Origin: Pseudoflavonifractor sp. AF19-9AC
GTDB taxonomy: Bacteria; Bacillota; Clostridia; Oscillospirales; Oscillospiraceae
NCBI RefSeq assembly: GCF_003478995.1
Contig: NZ_QUGI01000006.1
Span: 62,001-126,000, forward strand
DNA length: 64,000 bases
Reading direction: 5' to 3'
The notes beneath the pieces were generated by a model that had not been told where the DNA came from, ran no database searches, and saw only the letters and a list, made by a program, of their open reading frames with translations. Shown here in pieces: positions 8,948 to 16,360 of this stretch (position 1 is the stretch's first letter; every line of letters begins with the position of its first letter). The position numbers and the translations under genes were made by a program.

Positions 8948-9307
8948 GTGCCGAAAAAACCCAAGCGCCCCTGCTCTTACCCCGGATGCCCCAGGCTGAC
9001 GGATGGCCGTTTCTGTGAGGAGCACGCCAAAGAGGAAGCCAAACGCTACGAGAAGTACGACCGCAACCCGGCTGTACGCCGCAGGTATGGCCGCGCCTGG
9101 AAGCGCATCCGCGACAGGTACATCCAGGAGCACCCGCTGTGTGAGCGGTGCCAGCAGGAAGGCAGGCTGACTCCTGCTGAAGAGGTTCACCACAAGATAC
9201 CTCTCTCCGAAGGCGGCACACACGCCAGAGACAACCTCATCGCCCTGTGCAAGTCCTGCCACGCCAGAGTCCATGCCCAGCGTGGGGACCGCTGGCACAG
9301 GCACTGA
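8948..9307 (+). CDS. Phage HNH endonuclease
   Basis: 119 residues from a GTG at 8948 placed behind GGGGAGGTG. An earlier in-frame ATG at 8912 lies in the terminator and is less likely. The protein has an N-terminal zinc knuckle (C-x4-C-P...C-x3-H) and a C-terminal HNH core: CERCQQEGRLTPAEEVHHKI, then DNLIALCKSCHARVH. HNH proteins encoded next to the small terminase are part of the packaging machinery of many cos-type HK97-like phages and help cleave the cos site. The basic tail HAQRGDRWHRH suits DNA binding. Confidence 0.92.
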   Translation: MPKKPKRPCSYPGCPRLTDGRFCEEHAKEEAKRYEKYDRNPAVRRRYGRAWKRIRDRYIQEHPLCERCQQEGRLTPAEEVHHKIPLSEGGTHARDNLIALCKSCHARVHAQRGDRWHRH

Positions 9308-9427
9308 CCCGGTAGGGGGATGAAAATCTCTACAGCCTGTGAGCCGTGCAACGGGCCGGGGGTCTCGCGCACAAAATCGCGTTTTCAAAGGGGGTATATA
9401 CCTCCGGATCGAGAAAGGAGGAAATCT

Positions 9428-9979
9428 GTGGCCAAAGACGGTACCAACCGCGGCGGCGCCCGTGCTGGTGCCGGCGCAAAGAGAAAGCCCCTCGCCGACA
9501 AAATTGCCGAGGGCAATCCAGGCAGAAGGAAGCTGACTGTCATCGACTTTCAGGATACAGCCGATTTAGAAGGTCAGCCCATGCCGAAACCGTCAGCCAT
9601 GCTGTCCGCCACCCAGAAGGATGGCAAGACACTGGTCGCCGCCGAGGTCTATGAAAAGACCTGGATCTGGCTGGCGGAGCGGGGCTGCGCCGCTCTCGTT
9701 TCCCCGCAGCTTTTAGAACGATACGCCATGAGCGTGGCCCGCTGGATACAGTGTGAGGAGGCCATCACCGAATACGGTTTCCTCGCCAAGCACCCCACCA
9801 CGGGGAACGCGATTCAAAGTCCCTATGTTGCGATGAGCCAGAACTTCATGTCCCAGACCAACCGCCTGTGGATGGAGATCTACCAAATCGTCAAAGAGAA
9901 CTGTTCCAGCGAGTACGGCGGGGCTACGCCCCAGGACGATGTGATGGAGCGGCTGCTGTCCGCTCGGAAAGGAAACTGA
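9428..9979 (+). CDS. Phage terminase small subunit, P27 family
   Basis: 183 residues from a GTG behind AAAGGAGG. The start region is GGARAGAGAKRKPLADKI, followed by EGNPGRRKL, the classic P27 small-terminase N-terminus. The rest is helical (VYEKTWIWLAERG, ARWIQCEEAITEYG), with the typical KHPTTGNAIQSPYVAMSQNF segment. It recognises phage DNA for packaging. The partner large subunit is not adjacent, as usual, but starts 6.8 kb downstream after an island of accessory genes. The 120 bp before this gene have no ORF and may hold the cos region. Confidence 0.92.
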   Translation: MAKDGTNRGGARAGAGAKRKPLADKIAEGNPGRRKLTVIDFQDTADLEGQPMPKPSAMLSATQKDGKTLVAAEVYEKTWIWLAERGCAALVSPQLLERYAMSVARWIQCEEAITEYGFLAKHPTTGNAIQSPYVAMSQNFMSQTNRLWMEIYQIVKENCSSEYGGATPQDDVMERLLSARKGN

Positions 9980-9980
9980 T

Positions 9981-11147
9981 ATGACAAAATACAAAACAGC
10001 TGAGAGCGTGCGGTGCGGTCACCCGGATAAGCTGTGCGACCTGATCGCCGACAGCATTCTGGACGAGTGCCTGCGGCACGACCGCTATTCCCGCTGCGCC
10101 TGTGAGGTCATGGCCACCAAGGGGAAAATCTTTGTCTGTGGGGAGATCACCTGCGCAGCAAAGATCAACATCCGCTCGGTGGTCCGGGAAGTCCTCCGCA
10201 AGGTGGGCTACAATCCCATGAAATTCATCGTGTTCGTCTATGTCCACCGGCAGAGTGCCGATATCGCCGGCGGCGTGGATTCCGCTCTGGAGGTGCGGAA
10301 TAGCGGCAGCGAGGATGTGTTCGCTTCCACCGGCGCCGGCGACCAGGGCACCGTGTACGGTTACGCCACCAGGGAGACCTGGACCCGTCTGCCCGTCCCG
10401 GTGGTCTTTGCGAATGAAATCTGCAAAGGGCTGGATGATGCCATGCACGATGGAACCATCCGTGGCATCGGCCCCGATGGCAAGGCCCAGGTGACCGTGG
10501 CCTATGAGGACGGAAAACCCGTAGGCGTCAAGAACATCGTGGTGTCCGTCCAACACGATGAAGGCAAAAATCTGGAGGAGCTTCGCCGAGAGATCATCTC
10601 CGAGGTGCTGTATCCCATTCTGGACCGCTTCGACTTCCCCAAGGATGTGGAGATTCTCATCAACCCCTCCGGCAGGTTTGTGGAGGGCGGTCCCGCCGCC
10701 GATACCGGGCTGACCGGCAGGAAGCTGATGGTGGACACCTATGGTGGCCTTGCCGCTCATGGTGGCGGCGCCTTCTCCGGGAAAGACCCCACCAAAGTGG
10801 ACCGCTCCGCCGCATACATGGCCAGAGCCATTGCCCGGAATGTGGTGGGCGCGTGGCTTGCGGAGGAATGCCAGGTTTCCATTTCCTACGCGATCGGCAA
10901 AGCGGAACCTACCGCTGTGGAGATTGACACCTTTGGCACCGCCAAGGTGGACGAGGATGTCATCCGGCTGGCGGTACTGGACGTGTTCGACCTGCGGCCC
11001 GCCGCCATCATATCACTGCTGCATCTCCGCGCTCCCATCTACGCCGACACCGCCGCCTACGGCCACTTCAATGGGTACAAGTACAGCTGGGAAAATCTCG
11101 ACAAGACCGAGGAGCTGCGGAAGGCGGTGGAAAAGTATGCTGATTGA
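9981..11147 (+). CDS. metK: Phage-borne S-adenosylmethionine synthetase
   Basis: 388 residues, full length for the family. It has the ATP-binding GHPDK motif (residues 13-17), the GAGDQGTVYGYA signature near residue 118 and GGGAFSGKDPTKVDRSAAY near residue 258, so all three conserved blocks are present. It makes S-adenosylmethionine from methionine and ATP. It starts one base after the small terminase and overlaps the next gene, a DNA methyltransferase, by 11 bases. This strongly suggests that it supplies the methyl donor for modifying phage DNA. Its sequence is divergent from the standard bacterial enzyme at the N-terminus, as expected for a phage lineage. Confidence 0.93.
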   Translation: MTKYKTAESVRCGHPDKLCDLIADSILDECLRHDRYSRCACEVMATKGKIFVCGEITCAAKINIRSVVREVLRKVGYNPMKFIVFVYVHRQSADIAGGVDSALEVRNSGSEDVFASTGAGDQGTVYGYATRETWTRLPVPVVFANEICKGLDDAMHDGTIRGIGPDGKAQVTVAYEDGKPVGVKNIVVSVQHDEGKNLEELRREIISEVLYPILDRFDFPKDVEILINPSGRFVEGGPAADTGLTGRKLMVDTYGGLAAHGGGAFSGKDPTKVDRSAAYMARAIARNVVGAWLAEECQVSISYAIGKAEPTAVEIDTFGTAKVDEDVIRLAVLDVFDLRPAAIISLLHLRAPIYADTAAYGHFNGYKYSWENLDKTEELRKAVEKYAD

Positions 11148-12387
11148 GCGCAAGCGCACCGCCGACCTGATTCCCGCCGACTACAATCCCCGCAAAGATC
11201 TGAAGCCTGGTGACCCGGAGTACGACAAGCTGAAACGCTCCATGGAGCAGTTCGGCTATGTGGAGCCGGTAATCTGGAACAAGACCACCGGACGGGTGGT
11301 GGGCGGTCACCAGCGGCTGAAGGTGCTCATGGACATGGGCGTCACCGAGGTGGAGTGCGTGGTGGTGGAGCTGAATGACGAGCGGGAAAAAGCCCTCAAC
11401 ATCGCCCTCAACAAAATCTCCGGCGATTGGGACAAGGACAAGCTGATGCTTCTCATCTCTGACCTGCAGGGCGCCGACTTTGATGTGTCCCTCACCGGCT
11501 TTGACCCCGCCGAGATCGATGACCTCTTCAAAGACAGCCTGAAAGATGGGGGCAAGGATGATGAGTTCGATGTGGACGCCGAGCTGGAGAACCCCGTCAT
11601 CACCAAGGCCGGGGATGTCTGGACGCTGGGGCGGCACCGGCTGGTCTGCGGAGACAGCACGAAAGCGGAAACCTTCTCTCTACTGATGGACGGTCTGAAG
11701 GCCAATCTGGTCATCACCGATCCACCCTATAACGTCAACTACGAGGGCAGCGCCGGGAAGATCAAAAACGACAATATGGAGAACGCCGCCTTTTACGATT
11801 TCCTGCTGGCGGCGTTTCAGAATACAGAGGAAGCCATGGCGGATGATGCCTCCATCTATGTATTCCACGCAGACACCGAGGGGCTGAACTTCCGAAAGGC
11901 ATTCTCGGACGCCGGCTTCTACCTTTCCGGGACGTGTATCTGGAAGAAGCAGTCCCTGGTACTGGGCCGCTCACCCTATCAGTGGCAGCACGAGCCGATC
12001 CTTTTCGGCTGGAAGAAGAAAGGCAGACACCAGTGGTATACCGGGCGGAAAGAGTCCACCATCTGGGAGTTCGACAAGCCCAAGAAGAATAAGGATCACC
12101 CCACCATGAAGCCTATCCCGCTTCTGGCCTATCCTATTCTGAACTCCTCCATGAGCAACGCCATCGTGCTGGACCCCTTCGGCGGTTCCGGCAGCACCCT
12201 CATTGCCTGTGAACAGACCGACCGAGTCTGCCGCACCATCGAACTGGACGAAAAGTTCTGCGATGTCATCGTGAAGCGGTACATCGAGCAGGTGGGCGAA
12301 GCGGTCGGTGTGTCCGTGATGCGAGATGGTCTGACCTACCGGTATGATGAGATTATTGGAAACGACAAAAACGAGGAAACGGCATAA
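11137..12387 (+). CDS. ParB/sulfiredoxin-like domain fused to DNA methyltransferase
   Basis: 416 residues. Residues 1-110 are ParB-like (LIPADYNPRKD, then RVVGGHQRLKVLMDMG). The C-terminal methyltransferase has the catalytic motif IV TDPPYNVNY near residue 193 and, after it, motif I DPFGGSGSTLIACEQTDR near 344. DPPY before FxGxG is the beta-class order, as in N6-adenine or N4-cytosine enzymes. It probably protects phage DNA or regulates phage genes. The ATG lies inside metK, so the pair is co-translated. The long in-frame extension upstream of 11137 is a shadow of metK. Confidence 0.9.
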   Translation: MLIERKRTADLIPADYNPRKDLKPGDPEYDKLKRSMEQFGYVEPVIWNKTTGRVVGGHQRLKVLMDMGVTEVECVVVELNDEREKALNIALNKISGDWDKDKLMLLISDLQGADFDVSLTGFDPAEIDDLFKDSLKDGGKDDEFDVDAELENPVITKAGDVWTLGRHRLVCGDSTKAETFSLLMDGLKANLVITDPPYNVNYEGSAGKIKNDNMENAAFYDFLLAAFQNTEEAMADDASIYVFHADTEGLNFRKAFSDAGFYLSGTCIWKKQSLVLGRSPYQWQHEPILFGWKKKGRHQWYTGRKESTIWEFDKPKKNKDHPTMKPIPLLAYPILNSSMSNAIVLDPFGGSGSTLIACEQTDRVCRTIELDEKFCDVIVKRYIEQVGEAVGVSVMRDGLTYRYDEIIGNDKNEETA

Positions 12388-12403
12388 CCGCTTCCTCGTC
12401 CTC

Positions 12404-12607
12404 TCAATTCTTTCTGGTTGGCTTTACATTAACCGCCGGATTGATGGTGCCGTCAATCTTTCCATGCTCTTGCTCAAAAGCCTTGATGTTTTCTCAGATG
12501 AGCACCAGAATATGGCTGTTGACCGAGCGTCCCTCATAGTCTGCCACAAAGCCCAGTTTCTCCAGCATTTCTTCCTCTATGCGAATGGACACGCTTTTGA
12601 TTGCCAT
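12404..12607 (-). pseudogene. Arc-like ribbon-helix-helix regulator broken by a TGA
   Basis: Read on the minus strand from an ATG at 12607 behind GAGGTGATTTT. The frame gives a ribbon-helix-helix start (KSVSIRIEEEMLEKL, then ADYEGRSVNSHILVLI). Codon 38 (12494-12496) is TGA, after which the same frame continues as ENIKAFEQEHGKIDG to a natural stop at 12404. In relatives of this family the interrupted position is usually arginine, so a CGA to TGA change is the simplest explanation. The 37-residue product would lack the second helix and is probably inactive. The gene faces the divergent SLOG gene and the palindromic operator between them. Confidence 0.8.
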
Positions 12608-12666
12608 AAAATCACCTCGTTGAATATATTTTGTGTTTATTTTATGGCTACCATGTGGTAAAATGT

Positions 12667-12695
12667 TTTGATTAGATATACCGTATATCTACAAT
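12667..12695 (+). promoter_or_regulatory. Promoter with perfect palindromic operator
   Basis: A -35-like TTTGAT at 12667 and a -10-like TACAAT at 12690 are 17 bp apart. The spacer and first -10 bases are filled by the perfect palindrome TAGATATAC-C-GTATATCTA (12673-12691). It lies between the broken ribbon-helix-helix gene and the SLOG gene, so a repressor bound here would block the promoter directly. Promoter strength is inferred. Confidence 0.55.
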
Positions 12696-12725
12696 AATTT
12701 TGCAATGTGTCCGAGGTGTTGAAAT

Positions 12726-13067
12726 GTGAGAGTGGCAATCGTAGGATCCAGAGGGCTAAGCGTGACCAATTTGGAGAAATATCTCCCGAATGGCGTGACG
12801 GAGATCGTGTCCGGGGGTGCAAAAGGGATCGATACCTGTGCCAGAGAGTATGCCGTCTCCAACGGCATCAAGCTGACAGAGTTTCTGCCGGAGTATGAGA
12901 AGTATGGGAGATCTGCCCCATTGAAGCGCAACATCACAATTATTGAAAATGCCGATCTTGTATTGGCGTTTTGGGACGGGACATCACGGGGAACGAAGTT
13001 TGTGATTGACAACTGCAAGAGCCGTGGTATTCCTGTGAAGATCTTTGTCCCGACCAACCACAACTGA
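12726..13067 (+). CDS. SLOG-fold (DUF2493-type) small protein
   Basis: 113 residues from a GTG. The N-terminus MRVAIVGSRG and the IVSGGAKGIDTCAREYA motif near residue 28 are the nucleotide-binding signature shared by DprA-like and LOG-like (SLOG) proteins. ENADLVLAFWDGTSRGTKFVID near residue 77 completes the fold. Such stand-alone SLOG proteins are common in mobile elements and are thought to bind nucleotides or nucleic acid; some act as signal sensors. The surrounding 0.8 kb is more AT-rich than the phage genes on either side, which suggests a separate acquisition. The GTG has no strong ribosome-binding site. Confidence 0.75.
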   Translation: MRVAIVGSRGLSVTNLEKYLPNGVTEIVSGGAKGIDTCAREYAVSNGIKLTEFLPEYEKYGRSAPLKRNITIIENADLVLAFWDGTSRGTKFVIDNCKSRGIPVKIFVPTNHN

Positions 13068-13127
13068 CAACACAAGTTCTCTCGATTTGTGTACAAGGTA
13101 GAATGTGGCGATTTAGCTCTTTTCCAC

Positions 13128-13157
13128 TTGCTATTACCTTCCTTTCGAGGGAATATG
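13128..13157 (+). promoter_or_regulatory. Repeated promoter module, copy 1
   Basis: TTGCTA at 13128, an 18-bp spacer containing a short inverted repeat (TTCC...GGAA), then AATATG at 13152. The same -35/spacer/-10 geometry occurs at 14446, 16287 and 31588, each time 25-50 bases before a small accessory gene or operon. Here it precedes the gene at 13190. Sigma-70-like use is inferred from spacing. Confidence 0.6.
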
Positions 13158-13189
13158 TACTCACCCAAAAAAGGAAGGTGGTATGACAT

Positions 13190-13474
13190 ATGCCAAACAA
13201 GGAAATGCGGGCGGCGGTGGAGGAATTCATTCTGCAGCGAATCAACGATTGGGGCTCAGATGAATCCCAGGGCCTGCAAACGGCCATTGAGCAATGGAAA
13301 CTTAGCACCGAAAACTTGAAGCGGTCTTTATCCGACCAGCAGGAAATTCTCTATAGAGAATGTGAGAACGCCTATGCGCTGGTGGACGGAGAAACCATGC
13401 AGTGTTACTACCGTGCCGGTTTTGCCGACGCGGTATTGTTTTTGATGGGCTGGAGGGATGGAACATGGAACTGA
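13190..13474 (+). CDS. Small helical protein of unknown function
   Basis: 94 residues; family not recognised. It is almost entirely helical and polar (EMRAAVEEFILQRINDW, SEDQQEIL-like middle, CYYRAGFADAVLFLMGW at the end). AAGGAAGGTGGT provides the ribosome-binding site about 6 bases before the ATG. It stops within the start of the next gene (10-base overlap), so the two are coupled. It follows promoter module copy 1 and is the first gene of a three-gene unit ending with a DUF4314 protein. Confidence 0.7.
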   Translation: MPNKEMRAAVEEFILQRINDWGSDESQGLQTAIEQWKLSTENLKRSLSDQQEILYRECENAYALVDGETMQCYYRAGFADAVLFLMGWRDGTWN

Positions 13475-14175
13475 ATTACAACTGCACCGGTGAAAGCCGC
13501 AAGCGGCTGGTGACCGCCATCAGCGAGATTACCGGCGTCCCTGCTAAATACCTGGGCGCGCCCAGCTTCGCCTACCAGGTGGACTACTTCACCATCGACC
13601 GCAACGGCGGCGTCACCTTTGACAACCGTGCCGACAGTGAGGAGATCGAGAACCTCATCGAAACGCTGGACAGCCAGGGCTTCACCGCCGAACCGCAAGA
13701 GGTCGAGGCATCCGAAAATGAGGAATCGTCTCCCACCGAGGTGGACGGGCTTTGTATCTCCATGCCCGCCAACCTGTTCTCCGAAACGGCGCTGCAAAAC
13801 CTCAAGGACATCACGGCTGCGAAGGGCAGCCTGATCCGCAAAGCCCTGGGGGTGGAGGAACTGCCCATCGAAGTCGGCGAGACGAAGGTCTCCTTCCCCT
13901 GGTTTGCCGGAACGCCCACGCCGGAGGAGGTCAAGGCCTACGACCACTTCATCTGCGCCCTGTGCGAGATGGCCCGGAACCAAAAGCGTATCACTGCCAA
14001 GGAACGGGACACCGGGAACGACAAGTACGCCTTCCGCTGCTTCCTCCTCCGGTTGGGCTTCATCGGGCCGGAGTTCAAACAGGAGCGCAAAATCCTCCTG
14101 CGGAACCTGACCGGCAGTTCCGCATTCAAGTTGGTTCCCCAAAAGGAGGTGGCGGACGATGCGGCTTCCGAGTAA
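13465..14175 (+). CDS. Prophage protein of unknown function sharing a C-terminal module with the amidoligase
   Basis: 236 residues. The start at 13465 follows GGAGGGATG. The N-terminal part (YFTIDRNGGVTFDNRAD near residue 35) resembles proteins loosely annotated as virulence-related in Clostridia; the middle is helical. The last 50 residues read KYAFRCFLLRLGFIGPEF then RKILLRNLTGSSAF. The neighbouring amidoligase ends in KYAMRTWLLRLGFIGDEF then RDILTRRLSGDAAF, clearly the same module. No enzyme motif was found in the rest. Function is unknown; the shared tail suggests a common target or partner. Confidence 0.75.
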   Translation: MELNYNCTGESRKRLVTAISEITGVPAKYLGAPSFAYQVDYFTIDRNGGVTFDNRADSEEIENLIETLDSQGFTAEPQEVEASENEESSPTEVDGLCISMPANLFSETALQNLKDITAAKGSLIRKALGVEELPIEVGETKVSFPWFAGTPTPEEVKAYDHFICALCEMARNQKRITAKERDTGNDKYAFRCFLLRLGFIGPEFKQERKILLRNLTGSSAFKLVPQKEVADDAASE

Positions 14176-14383
14176 GGAAACGCTGACGCTTCTCCGTATG
14201 CGCTACCCTGCGGGAACGCGTGTGGAGCTTATCCGCATGGACGATCCCCAGGCCCCTCCGGTTGGGACGAAGGGCACGGTGCTGGGCGTGGACGATGTGG
14301 GAAGCATTCTGGTAGCCTGGGATAACGGCAGCGGTCTGAACGTAGCCTTTGGCGAAGACGTCTGCCGCAAGGTTAAGGGATAA
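14159..14383 (+). CDS. DUF4314 family protein
   Basis: 74 residues. It overlaps the previous gene by 17 bases and uses AAAGGAGGTGG as its ribosome-binding site. The sequence is a small beta-barrel type domain: YPAGTRVELIRMDDPQAPPVG, TKGTVLGVDDVGSILVAWDN, GSGLNVAFGEDVC. This is the DUF4314 pattern, an SH3-like barrel found in mobile elements of gut Firmicutes. Function is unknown; protein or nucleic-acid binding is plausible. Confidence 0.82.
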   Translation: MRLPSKETLTLLRMRYPAGTRVELIRMDDPQAPPVGTKGTVLGVDDVGSILVAWDNGSGLNVAFGEDVCRKVKG

Positions 14384-14445
14384 GGCACTGTAAGATGCAC
14401 AGTTTTCAGACCACAAGATCGTGTAGTTTATGGCTCAGATAATCC

Positions 14446-14475
14446 TGGATATAGTGTGCCTTCAGAGGTAATATG
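14446..14475 (+). promoter_or_regulatory. Repeated promoter module, copy 2
   Basis: TGGATA at 14446, an 18-bp spacer ending in AGAGGT, and AATATG at 14470, followed by ACACTACCGAAAGGGAAAAC. Copy 3 has the same downstream ACCGAAAGGGAAAAC text, and both copies are preceded by GTGTAGT-TAT-CTCAGA. This is the promoter candidate for the amidoligase operon. Confidence 0.6.
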
Positions 14476-14518
14476 ACACTACCGAAAGGGAAAACAACAC
14501 CAACCAGGAGGCAGAACC

Positions 14519-15469
14519 ATGAACGAGAAAACGAGAACCCAGATCGAGGAAATGAAGAAGCAGACCATTGGGGTCGAGGTCGAGATGAACAACATTGAGC
14601 GTAGCCGGGCGGCAAAGGTCGCCGCCGAGTTCTTCGGCACCGGACGCTACGAGAACACCGCCCACCGCAACGGGTACAGCACCTGGTCGGCCTGGGACGC
14701 AGACGGGCGCGAGTGGAAGTTCCAGAAGGACGTTTCCATTTCCGGTCCGGACAGCGAAAAATGCGAGCTGGTTACCCCAATTCTGACCTACGCCGACATG
14801 GAAACCCTGCAGGAGCTGATTCGGCAGCTTCGCAGGGCGGGCGCCAAGAGCGACTCCACCCGGGGTTGCGGAGTTCACATCCACATCGGCGCCAAGGGCC
14901 ACACCCCGCAGACCCTGCGCAACCTGGCCAACATCATGGCAAGCCACGAGAGCCTTCTGGCCGGAGCCCTCAATCTCGACCATTACCGCATGAGCCGGTA
15001 CTGCCGCACGGTTGACCCCCGCTTCCTGGAACAGCTCAACCGCAGGAAGCCCACCACCATGGCCGACCTTGCCGACATTTGGTATGGGAGCCAGGGTGCC
15101 AACTACGGCAGAAGCCAGCATTACAATGACAGCCGCTACCATATGCTCAACCTCCACGCCACCTTCACCAAGGGCACGGTCGAGTTCCGGCTTTTCCAAT
15201 TCGATGCCCCCGGCAACGGAAAACGCAACGGCCTTCACGCTGGCCAGTTGAAGAGCTACATCCAGCTTTGCCTGGCGCTCAGCCAGATGGCCAAGACGGT
15301 GCGCACCGCCAGCCCCAAGCCCCAGCAGAACGAGAACCCCAAATACGCCATGCGCACCTGGCTCCTCCGCCTGGGTTTCATCGGCGATGAGTTTGAAACC
15401 GCACGAGACATCCTGACCCGCCGCCTTTCCGGTGACGCAGCCTTCCGCAACGGCAGAGCCGCCGCTTGA
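14519..15469 (+). CDS. Amidoligase (COOH-NH2 ligase family)
   Basis: 316 residues. The family's metal and nucleotide-binding acids are in IGVEVEMNNIE near residue 17; KFQKDVSISGPDSEKCELVT lies near residue 70, CGVHIHIGAKG near 120 and GTVEFRLFQFDA near 220. The fold is that of glutamate-cysteine ligase and glutamine synthetase. The enzyme is expected to form an amide bond between a carboxylate and an amine, possibly on a peptide or protein. It is followed by a gamma-glutamylcyclotransferase, the usual partner. Its C-terminal 50 residues are the LLRLGFIG module shared with the gene at 13465. AACCAGGAGG precedes the ATG. Confidence 0.9.
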   Translation: MNEKTRTQIEEMKKQTIGVEVEMNNIERSRAAKVAAEFFGTGRYENTAHRNGYSTWSAWDADGREWKFQKDVSISGPDSEKCELVTPILTYADMETLQELIRQLRRAGAKSDSTRGCGVHIHIGAKGHTPQTLRNLANIMASHESLLAGALNLDHYRMSRYCRTVDPRFLEQLNRRKPTTMADLADIWYGSQGANYGRSQHYNDSRYHMLNLHATFTKGTVEFRLFQFDAPGNGKRNGLHAGQLKSYIQLCLALSQMAKTVRTASPKPQQNENPKYAMRTWLLRLGFIGDEFETARDILTRRLSGDAAFRNGRAAA

Positions 15470-15556
15470 AGGACGCCGCCCAGAGGCCCCCGAACCCGCT
15501 GACGCGGGCTTTCGGTGGTAGAAGGGGTACGCACCCCGGAAAGGAAGGATCACGGA

Positions 15557-16033
15557 ATGAAAAGATACTACATTGCCTACGGGAGCAACCTCAATGTCCA
15601 GCAGATGCGCTGGCGCTGCCCTGGGGCGCGGATCATTGGCACCGCGGAACTGCAGGACTACCGGCTCCTGTTCAAGGGCAGCAAGACCGGCTCCTATCTC
15701 ACGGTCGAGCCGGAGAAGGGATGCACGGTCCCCGTTGCGGTCTGGGAGGTCACCGAGCAGGATGAACTGGCGCTGGACCGCTACGAAGGGTACCCCAGCT
15801 TCTACTACAAAACCGAGATGACGCTGGATGTCAAAGGTATCCGCACCGGCAAGCTCCGGCGCAGGAGGGCTTTCGTGTACATCATGCGGGAGGAACGGCC
15901 CTACGGCGTTCCCGCCAACAGCTACTTGAGCATCTGCGGCCAGGGCTACCGATTCTTCGGATTCCCCGTTGACAAGCTCCTGGAAGCCTGTCGGTACAGC
16001 AGAGAAAGGATGAAGCACCATGAAGGAAGATAA
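15557..16033 (+). CDS. Gamma-glutamylcyclotransferase-family protein
   Basis: 158 residues from the ATG at 15557 behind AAGGAAGG. The substrate-loop motif YIAYGSNLN (residues 4-12) is intact, and the likely catalytic glutamate lies in LDRYEGYPSFYYK near residue 75. The family releases 5-oxoproline from gamma-glutamyl amides. Next to an amidoligase, it probably removes or trims the group that the ligase attaches; this pairing has been described for phage and prophage loci. The actual substrate is unknown. It overlaps the following zinc-ribbon gene by 14 bases. Confidence 0.88.
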   Translation: MKRYYIAYGSNLNVQQMRWRCPGARIIGTAELQDYRLLFKGSKTGSYLTVEPEKGCTVPVAVWEVTEQDELALDRYEGYPSFYYKTEMTLDVKGIRTGKLRRRRAFVYIMREERPYGVPANSYLSICGQGYRFFGFPVDKLLEACRYSRERMKHHEGR

Positions 16034-16226
16034 CGTTACCCGCCTGGCAATCTGCCCACGCTGCGGCCAGCCCTACTACGAACCTCCGGCGCTTTCCCGG
16101 CTGGACAACGAGACCCTCATCTGCCCGGACTGCGGCACACGGGAGGCGCTGGACAGCATTGGCGTTTCGCCTGAGGAGCAGGACTCCATTATCCAGACCA
16201 TCCACCGCTGTCTGAGGTCGGAATGA
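16020..16226 (+). CDS. Small zinc-ribbon protein
   Basis: 68 residues. Two CxxC pairs, CPRCGQPYY near residue 12 and CPDCGTREALD near residue 34, form a zinc ribbon. The C-terminus is a short helix. It is translationally coupled to the cyclotransferase. Possible roles are a target or carrier for the amidoligase, or a small regulator; neither can be told from sequence. Confidence 0.75.
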   Translation: MKEDNVTRLAICPRCGQPYYEPPALSRLDNETLICPDCGTREALDSIGVSPEEQDSIIQTIHRCLRSE

Positions 16227-16286
16227 AGATGTAAAACACACAATATCTGACCGCCATGTTTGTGTAGTATATTCCTCAGAATTGAC

Positions 16287-16316
16287 TTGCTATTATTCGC
16301 TTTTAGAGCGAATATG
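16287..16316 (+). promoter_or_regulatory. Repeated promoter module, copy 3
   Basis: TTGCTA at 16287, an 18-bp spacer carrying the hairpin TTCGCT-TTTAG-AGCGAA that runs into AATATG at 16311. Downstream is ACACACCGAAAGGGAAAAC, nearly identical to copy 2. It precedes the gene at 16361. Confidence 0.62.
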
Positions 16317-16360
16317 TACACACCGAAAGGGAAAACACCGCTGAATTGGAGGACACGAAC

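Noticed and set aside
10741..11136. In-frame upstream extension of the ParB-methyltransferase
   Set aside because: It lies within metK in another frame, has an unnatural Pro/Ser/Trp-rich sequence, and the ATG at 11137 matches the family start.
12344..12661. 105-codon plus-strand frame after the methyltransferase gene
   Set aside because: It overlaps the methyltransferase end and is antisense to the RHH pseudogene, whose protein pattern is much more convincing.
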